Shown: positions 17,027 to 26,276 of the stretch, piece after piece
How the letters are laid out: each line of letters begins with the position of its first letter
How positions within the stretch are numbered: the stretch's first letter is position 1
Assembly (NCBI GenBank): GCA_012839345.1
Contig: DUNN01000023.1
Coordinates: forward strand, 1 to 64,000
DNA length: 64,000 nt
Reading direction: 5' to 3'
Origin: Clostridiales bacterium
Lineage (GTDB): Bacteria; Bacillota; Clostridia; Oscillospirales; Acutalibacteraceae
Notes under the pieces: generated by a model
The model's database searches: none
What the model was told of the DNA's origin: nothing
The model's input: the letters and a program-made list of their open reading frames with translations, nothing else
Position numbers and translations under genes: made by a program

Positions 17027-19500
17027 AGTGGCCGGTACAGACGAAGGAACACCGGCCCGAGCAGGCCGGATTCCAGCCCGGCGCCAGAAATCCGGTTGGC
17101 TGCACTGTTGGTGACAACCAGCCGGAGGGACTCGATGTGCCGCTGAGCCTCTTTCGTAATCTCGAACCGGTAAGGTGCCCACAGGCGCACCCCGGCCCGT
17201 TGCCCGTTGACCCAAAGCTCCGCCAGCTCCCGCACATCGCCGCAGTCCAGCTGAACGCTCCGAATTTCCTCTGGAACAGCAATGTCACAGGAAATCTCGT
17301 AAATTCCTTTCCCGGAATATGCTTCCCGCCCCGGCAGTAGGGTCCATGATTTCAGCTCAGCCAAGGGGATTTCCCCGTCGCTATCCTCAAATCGCAGCGT
17401 AAAGCCGGATAGGGGAATGGAGATGCATTCCGTCAGTGATTCCTCCGGAAGCCCCGGGGCAATATCCGTTCCGCTGCGCAGAATTAGGGATTCCCTGCGA
17501 GGAAGATTCAGGCGAAAGAAAATCAGCCCGTTTTTCCTCCCGGTAACAAATGCCGGCGAAACGGTTCCGTCTGCGGCGTTCCACACTTCCAGATTTCCGT
17601 CCGCGCGAATGCCGACTTCCTGCTGAATGGCGGTTTCCCCTTCGTTTACGAAAATGGTGAACCGCGTGCCGCCCTTGTTCAGCCGGCTGACTCGCAGGGC
17701 GGGGCAGTCCAGCGCGAGCACATCCGGCTCCATCCGGGCAGAAATGGCTCGGGCGGCTTCATCCGGTTTCGAAATCCAGACGGTATTCTTTGGCCAGGAT
17801 TCAGACCCCAGTCCGCAAGCTACCACAATTCCACCGTTTTCTGCAAAGCGGTGCAGTAGGGAAAGGGTACGCGGCGATACGACGTGCGGAGCCTCTACCA
17901 CAATGGCGCGGTAAGCCTGGTTTCGGATTTTGATTTTTCCGCCGTCTAATACGGCATTTTCCGCAAGGAATTCCTGCTCCAGATAATTGAATTCCATCTG
18001 CTTCTGCTGCAGCCCTTTCGCGCAGCGCCACGGCATATAGCTTTTTCCGCAGAGCACCGCAATCTGCGCCAGATTGACGGAGTCGGTGTTTAACCAGCAC
18101 ATCCGCTTCGCATAGGAGGAAAAGACGGAGAAGTAATCCCACCACAGGTTATTGGGGCCCACATCCGGTGCGCGTTCGTTTCGGCGGGCCTCCCCCGCGA
18201 TGGAATAAAAGAACGCATGAGGATACAGCAGGTTGACCCCGCGCACGAACAGCCAGTCTAAATACCATTTTAGGTCGTCGGCGGAAAACTCCCACTGCCG
18301 CCCGTGCGGCCCACAACACCCAAAGCATTCGTTCGCATTGCGCCGGCGGCCAAACTGCCGTGCCGCGTCGGAAGCACATTTTGCGAGTACGCTGTCCGGC
18401 CCAGTCACACCGTTTTCTCCTCCCGGTTCCACACAGCGCCATACAATATCCTGCCCGGGAATCTGGAAGCAGCGCTCCACGCCAAAATCCCAGCTTTTCG
18501 CCGGGTGGCCGGTCAGGGCAATACCGTGCGCCGCGCACCACTCCGAAAGCGGGCGGTAATACGTCTGCTCCAGCCGTGTGCTGAGCGCTTCCTCATAGCG
18601 TGCGCGCAGAGCGCCGGTCTCCGCCCCGCGGTCGTACCAAAGGGCGAGCAGGTCCTGCGCTTCCCCGCCCAAGGAACGGTAGAAAGAGAGAAACCCCTGC
18701 GTCCACGGCTTCAGACGAGTTTCGTCCACGCACCGCCCCAACAGACTGGGCTCATCGGTGAACATGGCCACAACCGTACTGCCTAAGGCATTTCCCAGCT
18801 CTCGCGCGTATCGGTCATAGGTAATTTCAATAAACTTTTTTACAGAGTCCGGATTCAGCAAGTCTGCGGCGGCGGGTGCGCCGGACTCCCCGTCGTCCTC
18901 GCCAAAGTGAATTCCCCGGATGGTACCGCGGGAATATGTAGAAATCATTAGAATCAAATCATGGTCCGGCAAAAAAGGAAGGTCCAAAAGGCGGTCCAGT
19001 TCCACCGGGTGCACCGCGCCGGTCAGCGTGTTTTCATCCACCCGACCCTCGCAGGAAAACGCGGCCTCCACCTGTTCGCCCGGTCCCAGCAGGGCGAGTA
19101 GATTGACCGGCTCCCCCGCATGAACCACCGCTTTGCGCAGTGCCCGCGCGGCAAATTTTGGGTTAGCTCGCACCACTAGGCCGTGCGCCGAGCCGGACGG
19201 GTACATTCCCTCGTCGTAAAGCACGACCCGCATCCCGCGCAGTTCCGCCTGCCGGACCAAAAAACGCACGTCCTCAAAGTACTGCTCACCAAGATACTCA
19301 TAATCTTCCGGCAAACCCATGCGGGGATGAAGCACAAAGCCCTGTATCCCTTTTGCGAGAAAATCATCCAATTGTTGAATCAGCTTTTCCCGGCTGAGCC
19401 GGTCGTTCAAAAACCAAAAGGGAATCATGGAAAACTCCGCATCCGGATTTTGAAATTCTTCTTTCATCCTGCGGATGGTAAAATCTTCGTTACTCTGCAT
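17023..19500 (-). CDS. GH106-like glycoside hydrolase (putative alpha-L-rhamnosidase)
   Basis: The 825-residue cytoplasmic protein resembles the family of GH106 alpha-L-rhamnosidases and related uncharacterised hydrolases. Supporting parts are an N-terminal barrel segment with FWFLNDRL (28-35), GIQGFVLHPRMGL and the motif GMRVVLYDEGMYPSGSAHG (~89-107), which parallels the GLYDEDGWPSG-type motif of GH106, then VVAMFTDEPSLL and WDYFSVFSSYAKR. The C-terminus (~690-825) is a galactose-binding-like jelly roll (LAELWVNGQRAGVRLWAPYRFEIT). It lies antiparallel to the operon and convergent with the GH42 gene. It probably removes rhamnose or a related sugar from the oligomers; substrate and exact family need confirmation. 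It starts at ATG preceded by GGAGGAGAAAGAGC. Confidence 0.65.
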   Translation of the reverse strand: MQSNEDFTIRRMKEEFQNPDAEFSMIPFWFLNDRLSREKLIQQLDDFLAKGIQGFVLHPRMGLPEDYEYLGEQYFEDVRFLVRQAELRGMRVVLYDEGMYPSGSAHGLVVRANPKFAARALRKAVVHAGEPVNLLALLGPGEQVEAAFSCEGRVDENTLTGAVHPVELDRLLDLPFLPDHDLILMISTYSRGTIRGIHFGEDDGESGAPAAADLLNPDSVKKFIEITYDRYARELGNALGSTVVAMFTDEPSLLGRCVDETRLKPWTQGFLSFYRSLGGEAQDLLALWYDRGAETGALRARYEEALSTRLEQTYYRPLSEWCAAHGIALTGHPAKSWDFGVERCFQIPGQDIVWRCVEPGGENGVTGPDSVLAKCASDAARQFGRRRNANECFGCCGPHGRQWEFSADDLKWYLDWLFVRGVNLLYPHAFFYSIAGEARRNERAPDVGPNNLWWDYFSVFSSYAKRMCWLNTDSVNLAQIAVLCGKSYMPWRCAKGLQQKQMEFNYLEQEFLAENAVLDGGKIKIRNQAYRAIVVEAPHVVSPRTLSLLHRFAENGGIVVACGLGSESWPKNTVWISKPDEAARAISARMEPDVLALDCPALRVSRLNKGGTRFTIFVNEGETAIQQEVGIRADGNLEVWNAADGTVSPAFVTGRKNGLIFFRLNLPRRESLILRSGTDIAPGLPEESLTECISIPLSGFTLRFEDSDGEIPLAELKSWTLLPGREAYSGKGIYEISCDIAVPEEIRSVQLDCGDVRELAELWVNGQRAGVRLWAPYRFEITKEAQRHIESLRLVVTNSAANRISGAGLESGLLGPVFLRLYRPL

Positions 19501-19607
19501 GCTCTTTCTCCTCCGTTTTTATGGCGTTGTGAATGTTCGAAATAGTTGCAAGCTCGATTCATACCGGTTCGCCCGGAAATAAGATTTCCGGAAAGAATCT
19601 GCAGTAA

Positions 19608-19679
19608 ATTATAGCACCGCACCGGCGACGGGAAACCGTGCTGACAGTGCGACCTTTTGAACCCAAGCAGTCATTTTAG
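19608..19679. promoter_or_regulatory. Divergent promoter region with operator half-site
   Basis: On the minus strand TATAAT (plus 19608-19613 region) lies upstream of the GH106-like gene. At 19670-19679 the 10-mer GTCATTTTAG repeats the right arm and flank of the palindrome at 7169-7188. The -35 sequences are poor, which fits activator control. Evidence is by eye only. Confidence 0.3.
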
Positions 19680-19791
19680 AACCAATTTCATGCCATGTGA
19701 AAAAATCCTGCCTTTTTCCCGATATCCGGACGGAAATCCGGCTGTGCCGCATCGAGCAAAGTCTTGGCCGTCAGAGAAAGGAGTCATTCTT

Positions 19792-22700
19792 ATGAAACCA
19801 TCATCTATCTTTCATAAAGCATTTGTTTTTAGAGTAAGCCATTCCGATCTTGTTCCCAACGAGGTGACCCCGGCCGGTGCTGTCCCCGTTACGCCGGAGG
19901 ACTGGTATTCCGAACCGACCGGATACGGCTTTGTAACGACAAAACAGCTGGAAGAAGACGAAGCACTTCGCATCCCGGAAACCGGCAGCGGGTTCTTGCC
20001 CGGCGGAAACTCCGATGTTTGTGGGGAAGTTCTTGCTGCGCGGAGCGCTTCCGGGTACTCCGGCTGCCGCGCAGCTGCACCGGAAGTTCCCCTGTATTTT
20101 CGTGTTTGTGTGCCCCGCTCTGGAAATTATCACGTAACGCTCACGCTCTGCGGGCTTGGGCAGGAAAAGCGCATTTCCGTTTTCGTCGAGCGCCGCCGCT
20201 GCGTGCTGTGGAACGCAGCAGTCGCGGAGGGAACGCTTTTGCCGGTTTCTTTTACCGCCAACGTGTGTGGGATTATTCCGCGCGGTCAGAAAATGGAACA
20301 GGAGGACCGCTGGCTGGACTTTACGCTGGCAGGCGACGGGGCCTTCCTGGTTTCGGTAGAAATTACCGAAGCGCCCGATACACACACCGTTTTTCTGGCG
20401 GGCGATTCTACGGTAACCGACCAGCCGGCGGATATTCCGTATTCCCCGGAAAAGAGCTACTGCGGCTGGGGACAGATGCTCCCCGCGTTCCTTAGGAAGG
20501 GTATTGCCGTTTCCAACCATGCACACTCTGGGCTTACCACAGAAGCATTTTTTGCAGAAGGGCACTGGACGATTGTAAATCGGGAAATGAAGCCGGGCGA
20601 CTACCTGTTCGTTCAGTTTGGGCACAACGACCAAAAACAGAGGACGCTTTCCGCCTACGGCGGCTACGCGGAAAATTTGAGGAAATTCGTCCGGGAAGCA
20701 CAGAAAAAGGGTGTTCACATCCTTTTGATTTCCCCGGTCAGCCGGGCGTTATGGAATGCGCCGGGCGGCACCTTTAACGACCTGCTGGCCCGCCGGGCAC
20801 AGGCCTGCCGCGCGGTGGCAAGAGAAATGGGCGTTCCCTTTCTGGACCTGCACGAATGGAGCATGGAATTCTTCCTTGGGCAGGGGCGTAAGGAAGCGGC
20901 ACGCTGGTTTCATCCCGGCGACCGCACACATTTCAACGACTTTGGCGCGTATGTGATGGCGTTTTTGGTTGCTCGGGAACTGGGCAGCTGTGGCTTTGCG
21001 GAGCTGGTGGAGCATTTGCGGGACCTGCCCCGAAACTTGGAAGAAGCTCTGAAGCAAAGCGACGGTCTGGCTGTACCGCTCATGCAGGAAAAAACGGACG
21101 GCGGAGAAGTTAACGAAACAGGGGATTATTTTGACAAATCCCTAAGCGCCCGTGCGGCGTTCGGTGACGACATTGAAAGTATCCTGCAGGCTGTTTCCAA
21201 CCGATATATTGCAGAAAACCCGGCGCAGCCCTATGTGTTCCGCCTTTCTTCCCGCGCGGGAATCCGGCAGGACGCGGAGTATCAGTACCGGTTTGGGTTC
21301 GACTCCATTTTCCCCGGAACCGGTCTGGGAAAAGTGGTGTGTGCGTGGGCAAAGTTCTGGAGCGATACGGACCGAACAGAATCTTTCCGGGCGGCACCGG
21401 ACAGCCCGATGGAGATTTATGTAAACGAAGAACGCGTTTTCCGTTCCAATTACTATGAGGAAAAAACTCAAACGCTGGGTTCCCCGGTGCGCGCCTGCCT
21501 GAAGCAGGGCTGGAACAGCATTGTTCTGGCGTTCTGGAAAACGGACCTCGGCTTTGGCGGAAGTTTCGGCACCCCGTTTTTTAAAAACAAGCCATGGCAT
21601 TTTCTTGCGCCTACGCCGGAACGCGATGGACAAGAAGGCTTTGTGTACACAGAACCATGCGACCAACTTCCAACGCTTCCCCGCCTGAATCAGCATGAGC
21701 AAGAAACCGGGCTTACATGGTTTCCGGTCTGTACATGGAATGAAACGGAACGAAGAAGCGGCTGCCTGAAACGGATTTTCGGGCTGCATCCGGGGCGGTT
21801 TGCCTACGGATGGACACGTGTTTTCTTTCAGGATAACATACCGGTCCGGCTGGAGGGAGAAAACACCGGGGAACTGACCGTGTTGATCGACGGAACAAAA
21901 GCGTTCCACACCGACAGGCGCGGCATTTTCTCGACGGAACTTTCTTCCGGTGCGGGATGGAAGGACGTGGTAGTGGAAAGCCGCTGTACACAGGGCGACG
22001 ACTGGGGCTTCTGTCTAACCTTCCTGCAAAACGGGGAAAAATGCCGAACGGCAAACCCCTGCATGCTGCGCGGCACAAACGACCCGTGGATTTACTGCGG
22101 AACCTTTGGAGAACGCCGCGACCCATGCGACCTTGCCCGCATGAGCCAGGTGTTCCATACGCCCGATGGGGAAGACGCGTGGCGCGCCGACCTGCCGCAA
22201 ATGGCGGTTCGTCCGTTTTTGGAAACCCCGAATTATGCAAACTGGAATTACCCGGTGGGCGTAACCCTGTATGGGTTGATGAAAACCGGAGAGCTGCTGA
22301 ACCGCGCGGATTATCGGGATTACGCAGCGCACCACATCGAAGCCTGCACCGAATATTATGAGTACGCACTCTGGGATAAAAAGACCTTCGGCGCACCGGG
22401 CGTGGACGCACAAATTGCCGCGGTGGACAGTCTGGACGACTGCGGGTCCTTCGCTTCCTCTATGCTGGAAATGGCACAGGAAAGAGACTTGCCCGGATTC
22501 CGTGAAATTGCCCGCGATACGGCGGAGTATATTGAACACCGGCAGGCACGTCTGCCGGATGGCGCGCTGTACCGGTTCCGTTCGTCGCTGGAAGAAATGA
22601 AAAACACTATGTGGCTGGACGACCTTTATATGAGCGTCCCGTTTTTGGCGCGGTATTACCGGCTGACGGGCGACGCTTCGTGCCTGGATGACGCGGCGGA

Positions 22701-23280
22701 GCAGTTTCTTCTGTACCGGGAAAAAATGTTTCTGCCGGATTTAAAGGTCATGTCCCACGTATATTACACCGACCGGAAGCTGGCCAACAAAATCCCGTGG
22801 GGCAGGGGCAACGGCTGGGTGCTGTTCTCCCTGACTGATTTGCTCCTCATTCTTCCAGAAAGCCACCGCCGCAGGGAAACACTGCTGGACTTTTTCCGCA
22901 CGCTCTGCGAGGGTTATCTTGCCCTGCAGGATCCCCGCGGCATGTGGCATCAGGTATTGAACGACCCAGAGTCCTACCGGGAAACCTCCTGTTCCTCCAT
23001 GTTTGTGTGCGCGTTTGCACGCGGCGTGCGCCACGGGTGGTTCCGCGACCCTGCACCTTACCGCGCGGCGGCAGTGAAAGGATGGGAGGGCCTAACACGG
23101 AACGCGGTTGACCGCGGCGGAAATCTTTATGGAATCTGCCGGGGCTCCGGCCACTCCTTTACGCCACGCTATTACAAAGAGGACCTAAACTGGATTCTGA
23201 ACGATACGCACGGGATTGGTGTGTTCCTGCTTGCCGGCGTGGAAGTGCAAAAGATGTTAAACCAAGACCGCGATAATTAA
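19792..23280 (+). CDS. Bifunctional rhamnogalacturonan acetylesterase (CE12) - unsaturated rhamnogalacturonyl hydrolase (GH105) fusion
   Basis: A 1162-residue protein with two catalytic modules. Residues ~35-195 form the beta-sandwich usual before CE12 esterases. Residues ~197-400 are an SGNH esterase: nucleophile Ser206 in FLAGDSTVTD, oxyanion Asn279 in QFGHND, and Asp377/His380 in GDRTHFND. Residues ~440-760 are a beta-rich region without a clear name (FGFDSIFPGTGLGKV, MEIYVNEERVFRSNY). Residues ~780-1155 are an (alpha/alpha)6 barrel of GH105/YteR-YesR type with NYPVGVTLYGLM, WLDDLYMSVPFLARY (catalytic Asp candidates D943/D944) and IPWGRGNGWVLFSL. The ATG was chosen because GAAAGGAG precedes it; an in-frame codon 45 residues upstream lacks a site. 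There is no signal peptide, so it acts inside the cell on imported, lyase-cut, acetylated oligomers. Confidence 0.85.
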   Translation: MKPSSIFHKAFVFRVSHSDLVPNEVTPAGAVPVTPEDWYSEPTGYGFVTTKQLEEDEALRIPETGSGFLPGGNSDVCGEVLAARSASGYSGCRAAAPEVPLYFRVCVPRSGNYHVTLTLCGLGQEKRISVFVERRRCVLWNAAVAEGTLLPVSFTANVCGIIPRGQKMEQEDRWLDFTLAGDGAFLVSVEITEAPDTHTVFLAGDSTVTDQPADIPYSPEKSYCGWGQMLPAFLRKGIAVSNHAHSGLTTEAFFAEGHWTIVNREMKPGDYLFVQFGHNDQKQRTLSAYGGYAENLRKFVREAQKKGVHILLISPVSRALWNAPGGTFNDLLARRAQACRAVAREMGVPFLDLHEWSMEFFLGQGRKEAARWFHPGDRTHFNDFGAYVMAFLVARELGSCGFAELVEHLRDLPRNLEEALKQSDGLAVPLMQEKTDGGEVNETGDYFDKSLSARAAFGDDIESILQAVSNRYIAENPAQPYVFRLSSRAGIRQDAEYQYRFGFDSIFPGTGLGKVVCAWAKFWSDTDRTESFRAAPDSPMEIYVNEERVFRSNYYEEKTQTLGSPVRACLKQGWNSIVLAFWKTDLGFGGSFGTPFFKNKPWHFLAPTPERDGQEGFVYTEPCDQLPTLPRLNQHEQETGLTWFPVCTWNETERRSGCLKRIFGLHPGRFAYGWTRVFFQDNIPVRLEGENTGELTVLIDGTKAFHTDRRGIFSTELSSGAGWKDVVVESRCTQGDDWGFCLTFLQNGEKCRTANPCMLRGTNDPWIYCGTFGERRDPCDLARMSQVFHTPDGEDAWRADLPQMAVRPFLETPNYANWNYPVGVTLYGLMKTGELLNRADYRDYAAHHIEACTEYYEYALWDKKTFGAPGVDAQIAAVDSLDDCGSFASSMLEMAQERDLPGFREIARDTAEYIEHRQARLPDGALYRFRSSLEEMKNTMWLDDLYMSVPFLARYYRLTGDASCLDDAAEQFLLYREKMFLPDLKVMSHVYYTDRKLANKIPWGRGNGWVLFSLTDLLLILPESHRRRETLLDFFRTLCEGYLALQDPRGMWHQVLNDPESYRETSCSSMFVCAFARGVRHGWFRDPAPYRAAAVKGWEGLTRNAVDRGGNLYGICRGSGHSFTPRYYKEDLNWILNDTHGIGVFLLAGVEVQKMLNQDRDN

Positions 23281-23315
23281 ATCGAAATGCATCGCAACAA
23301 GATTCTATTGCAAAA

Positions 23316-23373
23316 CAGCAATTCGAAGCCGCAAATAGGCTAGCTTAAGCGGTTTTCGAATTGCTGTCATCCT
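23316..23373. repeat. Hairpin element, copy B
   Basis: GCAATTCGAA plus GCCGC pairs with GCGG and TTCGAATTGC around a ~16-nt loop. It resembles the element at 9207-9286 and could serve as a terminator-like or mobile palindrome after the fusion-enzyme gene. Confidence 0.45.
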
Positions 23374-23423
23374 CGGTTCCCGTCATCGTTTCGATCCCGA
23401 TTGTATAAAAGTCATTCACAAAG

Positions 23424-23465
23424 CAAAAAAGAAAGGGTTTAAACCATAGTGGTTTAAACCCTTTC
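23424..23465 (-). terminator. Terminator of the tRNA-Arg gene
   Basis: AAAGGGTTTAAACCA and its exact complement form a 15-bp stem with loop TAG. Read on the minus strand it ends in CTTTCTTTTTTGC, placed about 10 nt after the tRNA CCA end. Confidence 0.8.
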
Positions 23466-23474
23466 TTCTTTAAC

Positions 23475-23551
23475 TGGCGCGCCCGCGGGGATTCGAACCC
23501 AGGACCTTCTGATTCGTAGTCAGACACTCTATCCAGCTGAGCTACGAGCGC
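23475..23551 (-). tRNA. tRNA-Arg (anticodon ACG)
   Basis: On the minus strand the sequence starts GCGCTCG, which pairs with CGGGCGC at the 3' side (one G-U pair). D arm TAGCTCAGCTGGATAGAG, anticodon loop CTACGAA with anticodon ACG, and T arm GGTTCGAATCC are all present. The CCA end is encoded in the DNA. ACG is expected to be modified to ICG and read CGU, CGC and CGA. Confidence 0.95.
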
Positions 23552-23714
23552 ACTTATGATGCTGTTGATCAGTGACAGCTTTACTATTATATTGGATTGG
23601 TGGAGAAAAGTCAAGCCTTTTTTACGATTTCTGCCGCAGGGAATTTTTTTAATTCTTTATTCCATTTTCAGGGGTTCTGTGTTAAAATAATAACAATCAA
23701 ATCAATTTAAGATT

Positions 23715-23770
23715 TTGGCGGTTTTCGTTTTCCGTTTGTAAGCTTAAAAATCCCATACGAAACAACCGCC
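23715..23770 (+). other. Leader stem-loop of the ECF S-component gene
   Basis: GGCGGTT-TTCG (23715-23725) is complementary to CGAA-AC-AACCGCC (23758-23770), directly before the ribosome binding site AGGAGG. It could influence translation. I could not match it to a named riboswitch. Confidence 0.35.
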
Positions 23771-23793
23771 GAATGAATGTAGGAGGTTTCGCC

Positions 23794-24399
23794 ATGTCCG
23801 AAATTACAGGAACAGTCAGCAAAAGGTATTCCGCCAGAAGCTTAGTGACCACAGGCATGATGATTGCCCTGACCATCATTCTGGCCTTTACGCCAATTGG
23901 CATGATCCGACTGCCGGTGGTCAGCATCACCATTGCACACGTCCCGGCAATCATCGCGGCAATGGTTATGACCCTACCAGAAAGCATGGCAGTTGCGCTC
24001 GCCTTCGGATTTTCCAGCCTGTTCCTCGCCATTTCTTCGCCGGCTTCGATTCTGGACCCTTATTTTGTAAACCCGCTCGTTTCGATTCTGCCGCGGGCAC
24101 TCATTCCCGTAACCGCTTACTTCACCTATCACGGCCTCAAAAAGCTCATGAAAAACGTTCGCCAGGGCGACAGCATCGCCATCATTGTCGGTACCGTTGT
24201 CGGGAACCTGACCAACACATTCGGCGTGTACGCCATGCTGTATTTGATTTATGCCCAGCAGATTTTTGAAAAAACGGGCAAACCGGCGCTCAGCCTGATT
24301 ATCGCGGCGATTTCCACCACGACGTTATATAAATGCATTGGCATTGTGATAATTGTTCTGCCGATTGTAAAAGCACTGAAAAAGGCCATACGCCGGTAA
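23794..24399 (+). CDS. ECF transporter S component, substrate unknown
   Basis: The 201-residue membrane protein has about five to six hydrophobic segments and the ECF S-component pattern: SLVTTGMMIALTIILAFTPIGMI at the first span, TIAHVPAIIAAMV, and LDPYFVNPLVSILPRALIPV, typical of the PF12822 group. It would bind a vitamin-like substrate and join with a shared EcfAA'T module encoded elsewhere. The start ATG (MSEITG) follows GTAGGAGGTTTCGCC; an upstream in-frame ATG lies before the ribosome site and is rejected. Substrate cannot be deduced; its neighbours (tRNA, glycogen genes) give no hint. Confidence 0.75.
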   Translation: MSEITGTVSKRYSARSLVTTGMMIALTIILAFTPIGMIRLPVVSITIAHVPAIIAAMVMTLPESMAVALAFGFSSLFLAISSPASILDPYFVNPLVSILPRALIPVTAYFTYHGLKKLMKNVRQGDSIAIIVGTVVGNLTNTFGVYAMLYLIYAQQIFEKTGKPALSLIIAAISTTTLYKCIGIVIIVLPIVKALKKAIRR

Positions 24400-24404
24400 G
24401 GCGG

Positions 24405-26276
24405 TTAAGATTGCGGTGCTTTTTCCGTTTTTAAGAACAGCGCCGCGCAGCTTTGCGGTTCCAACCGAAGCAGTCCGGATTTCTCCGGCAGGGAACCGAT
24501 AACCGCGTGCGCCCCGCACCAGCGGGATTCCAACTGGATGCTCCTGCTTTCACGGGTCGGGTTAAAGGCGCACAGCAACGCCTCTGAATCGTTCCGGCGC
24601 TCGTAAGCCATGCAGATATCCCCGTAAACCGGAACAAATGCACCGTCCTTCAGGACGGAATACTCGCTGCGCATCCGCCCAAGCATACGGTACCACTCCA
24701 CCAGATCCCGTTCCTCACGCCCCCACGGGTAACATCCCCGGTTGAACGGGTCGCGGTAGCCTTCCATGCCAGCTTCATCCCCGTAATAGATGCACGGCAC
24801 CCCCGGCAGCGTGAACTGCATCAGGGAAGCCAGCCGCATCAGCCGCAGCCCTTCCTTGCGTTGTTCGGGGCTCAGGCGCTGTTCGCTCTGCCATTTGCGG
24901 TCCTTGCCGCGAAGTGGCTCGCCGGCCAAAAAGGTAAGCGCGCGCACCGTATCGTGTGTGCCGATGTGGTTCATCAGGATGCGCGTGACCTGCGGCGGGT
25001 AGTTTTCCAGAATATCCAGAATCTTTTCCAGGCATTCCGATGCATTCTGCCCCGTCAGGTATCCAAGAATCGCATCGCGGAACGGATAATTCATCACGCT
25101 GTCCAGCTGGCTGCCCAAAAGATATTTTCGCCGCACGCCATAGGCCGTTTTATTGGAGGCATCCTCCCAGACTTCGCCCAAAATTACTGCGTCGGGGTCC
25201 CGTTCCTTCGCTGCTGCGCGCAGGTTGTCAAGAAAACCGTCGGGCAGCTCGTCGGCGACGTCCAGCCGCCACCCGGAAGCCCCGGAGGAGAGCCAGCTTT
25301 GAATAATGCCGTTCCTTCCGTTGATATATTCGTTATAGGAAGGGTTCAACTCGTTTACATTAGGGAGCGTGCTGAAATTCCACCAGCAGTCGTAGGAATT
25401 CGGCCACTGGTGAAACGTATACCAAGAATAGTATGGAGAGGTCTGAGAATGATACGCGCCCTCCGACGAATAGCGCCCTTCGCGGTTGAAATACACGCTG
25501 TCGCTGCCCGTGTGGCTGAACACGCCGTCCAATAGAATATGGATGCCCAGTGCCTTTGCCGCTTTACAGAGCGATTCAAAATCCGCACGCGTGCCAAGCA
25601 GCGGGTCCACACGGGAGTAATCCGCCGTATTGTACCGGTGGTTGGAATGCGCCTCAAAAATCGGATTCAGGTAAATACAGGTTACTCCGAGCGACTTCAG
25701 ATAGCCGAGTTTTTCCTCAATTCCTTTCAGGTCGCCGCCGAAATAGTCCTGATTCGTAATTTCGCCGTTTTCATCCGGTTTCCAGTCCGGCTGCTCATAC
25801 CAGTCCTGGTGCAGCCTGCGGTCCTGTGGAACACCGGATTTCGGCTGGCCGGAACAATAGAAACGGTCCGGGAAAATTTGGTACATTACGCCGCCTGCAA
25901 GCCAGTCCGGCGTTTGAAAACTGCGGTTGTAAACGGTCAGCTGCCAAACACGGCCGCCGTCCCCCAGAACACCTTCGCTGTCCGACCCGCGTGTAATCTT
26001 TTGGGTGCCGTGCCACGTATCCACGGAAAAGGAATAAAAATACAGTCCTGGCTGTTCCGGGGTAAAGTGGCACTCCCACCATTCGTAGCAGTCGCCGTTC
26101 ATGCCGCACCAGAACATGCCAAGGGTCTGTTCCCTGCCGGTGGAATCGTTGAGCACGGTGAGCCGCGCGGCGGAACAGCGAAGGTCGCGCGGCATCGTTA
26201 TTTTAAAATGAACCCGGGTACCTTCCGCCACCGCTCCAACGGGGTCGCGGTATACCGGATTACGGGAATTAAACAT
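24405..26276 (-). CDS. GH13 alpha-amylase family enzyme (neopullulanase/cyclomaltodextrinase-like)
   Basis: This enzyme cleaves alpha-1,4-glucans or maltodextrins in the cytoplasm. It has 623 residues: an N-terminal beta domain (~1-125), the GH13 barrel starting at GVMYQIFPDRF, the first conserved region DGVFSHTG, the nucleophile Asp in GWRLDVADE, the acid/base Glu in VILGEVWED, and NHIGTHDT with the third Asp. A C-terminal beta domain closes it. No signal peptide is present. The ATG with GGAGG 5 nt upstream (MFNSRNP) was preferred to the ATG four codons earlier, which overlaps that site. It lies downstream of glycogen phosphorylase on the same strand, fitting intracellular glycogen breakdown. 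Confidence 0.87.
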   Translation of the reverse strand: MFNSRNPVYRDPVGAVAEGTRVHFKITMPRDLRCSAARLTVLNDSTGREQTLGMFWCGMNGDCYEWWECHFTPEQPGLYFYSFSVDTWHGTQKITRGSDSEGVLGDGGRVWQLTVYNRSFQTPDWLAGGVMYQIFPDRFYCSGQPKSGVPQDRRLHQDWYEQPDWKPDENGEITNQDYFGGDLKGIEEKLGYLKSLGVTCIYLNPIFEAHSNHRYNTADYSRVDPLLGTRADFESLCKAAKALGIHILLDGVFSHTGSDSVYFNREGRYSSEGAYHSQTSPYYSWYTFHQWPNSYDCWWNFSTLPNVNELNPSYNEYINGRNGIIQSWLSSGASGWRLDVADELPDGFLDNLRAAAKERDPDAVILGEVWEDASNKTAYGVRRKYLLGSQLDSVMNYPFRDAILGYLTGQNASECLEKILDILENYPPQVTRILMNHIGTHDTVRALTFLAGEPLRGKDRKWQSEQRLSPEQRKEGLRLMRLASLMQFTLPGVPCIYYGDEAGMEGYRDPFNRGCYPWGREERDLVEWYRMLGRMRSEYSVLKDGAFVPVYGDICMAYERRNDSEALLCAFNPTRESRSIQLESRWCGAHAVIGSLPEKSGLLRLEPQSCAALFLKTEKAPQS

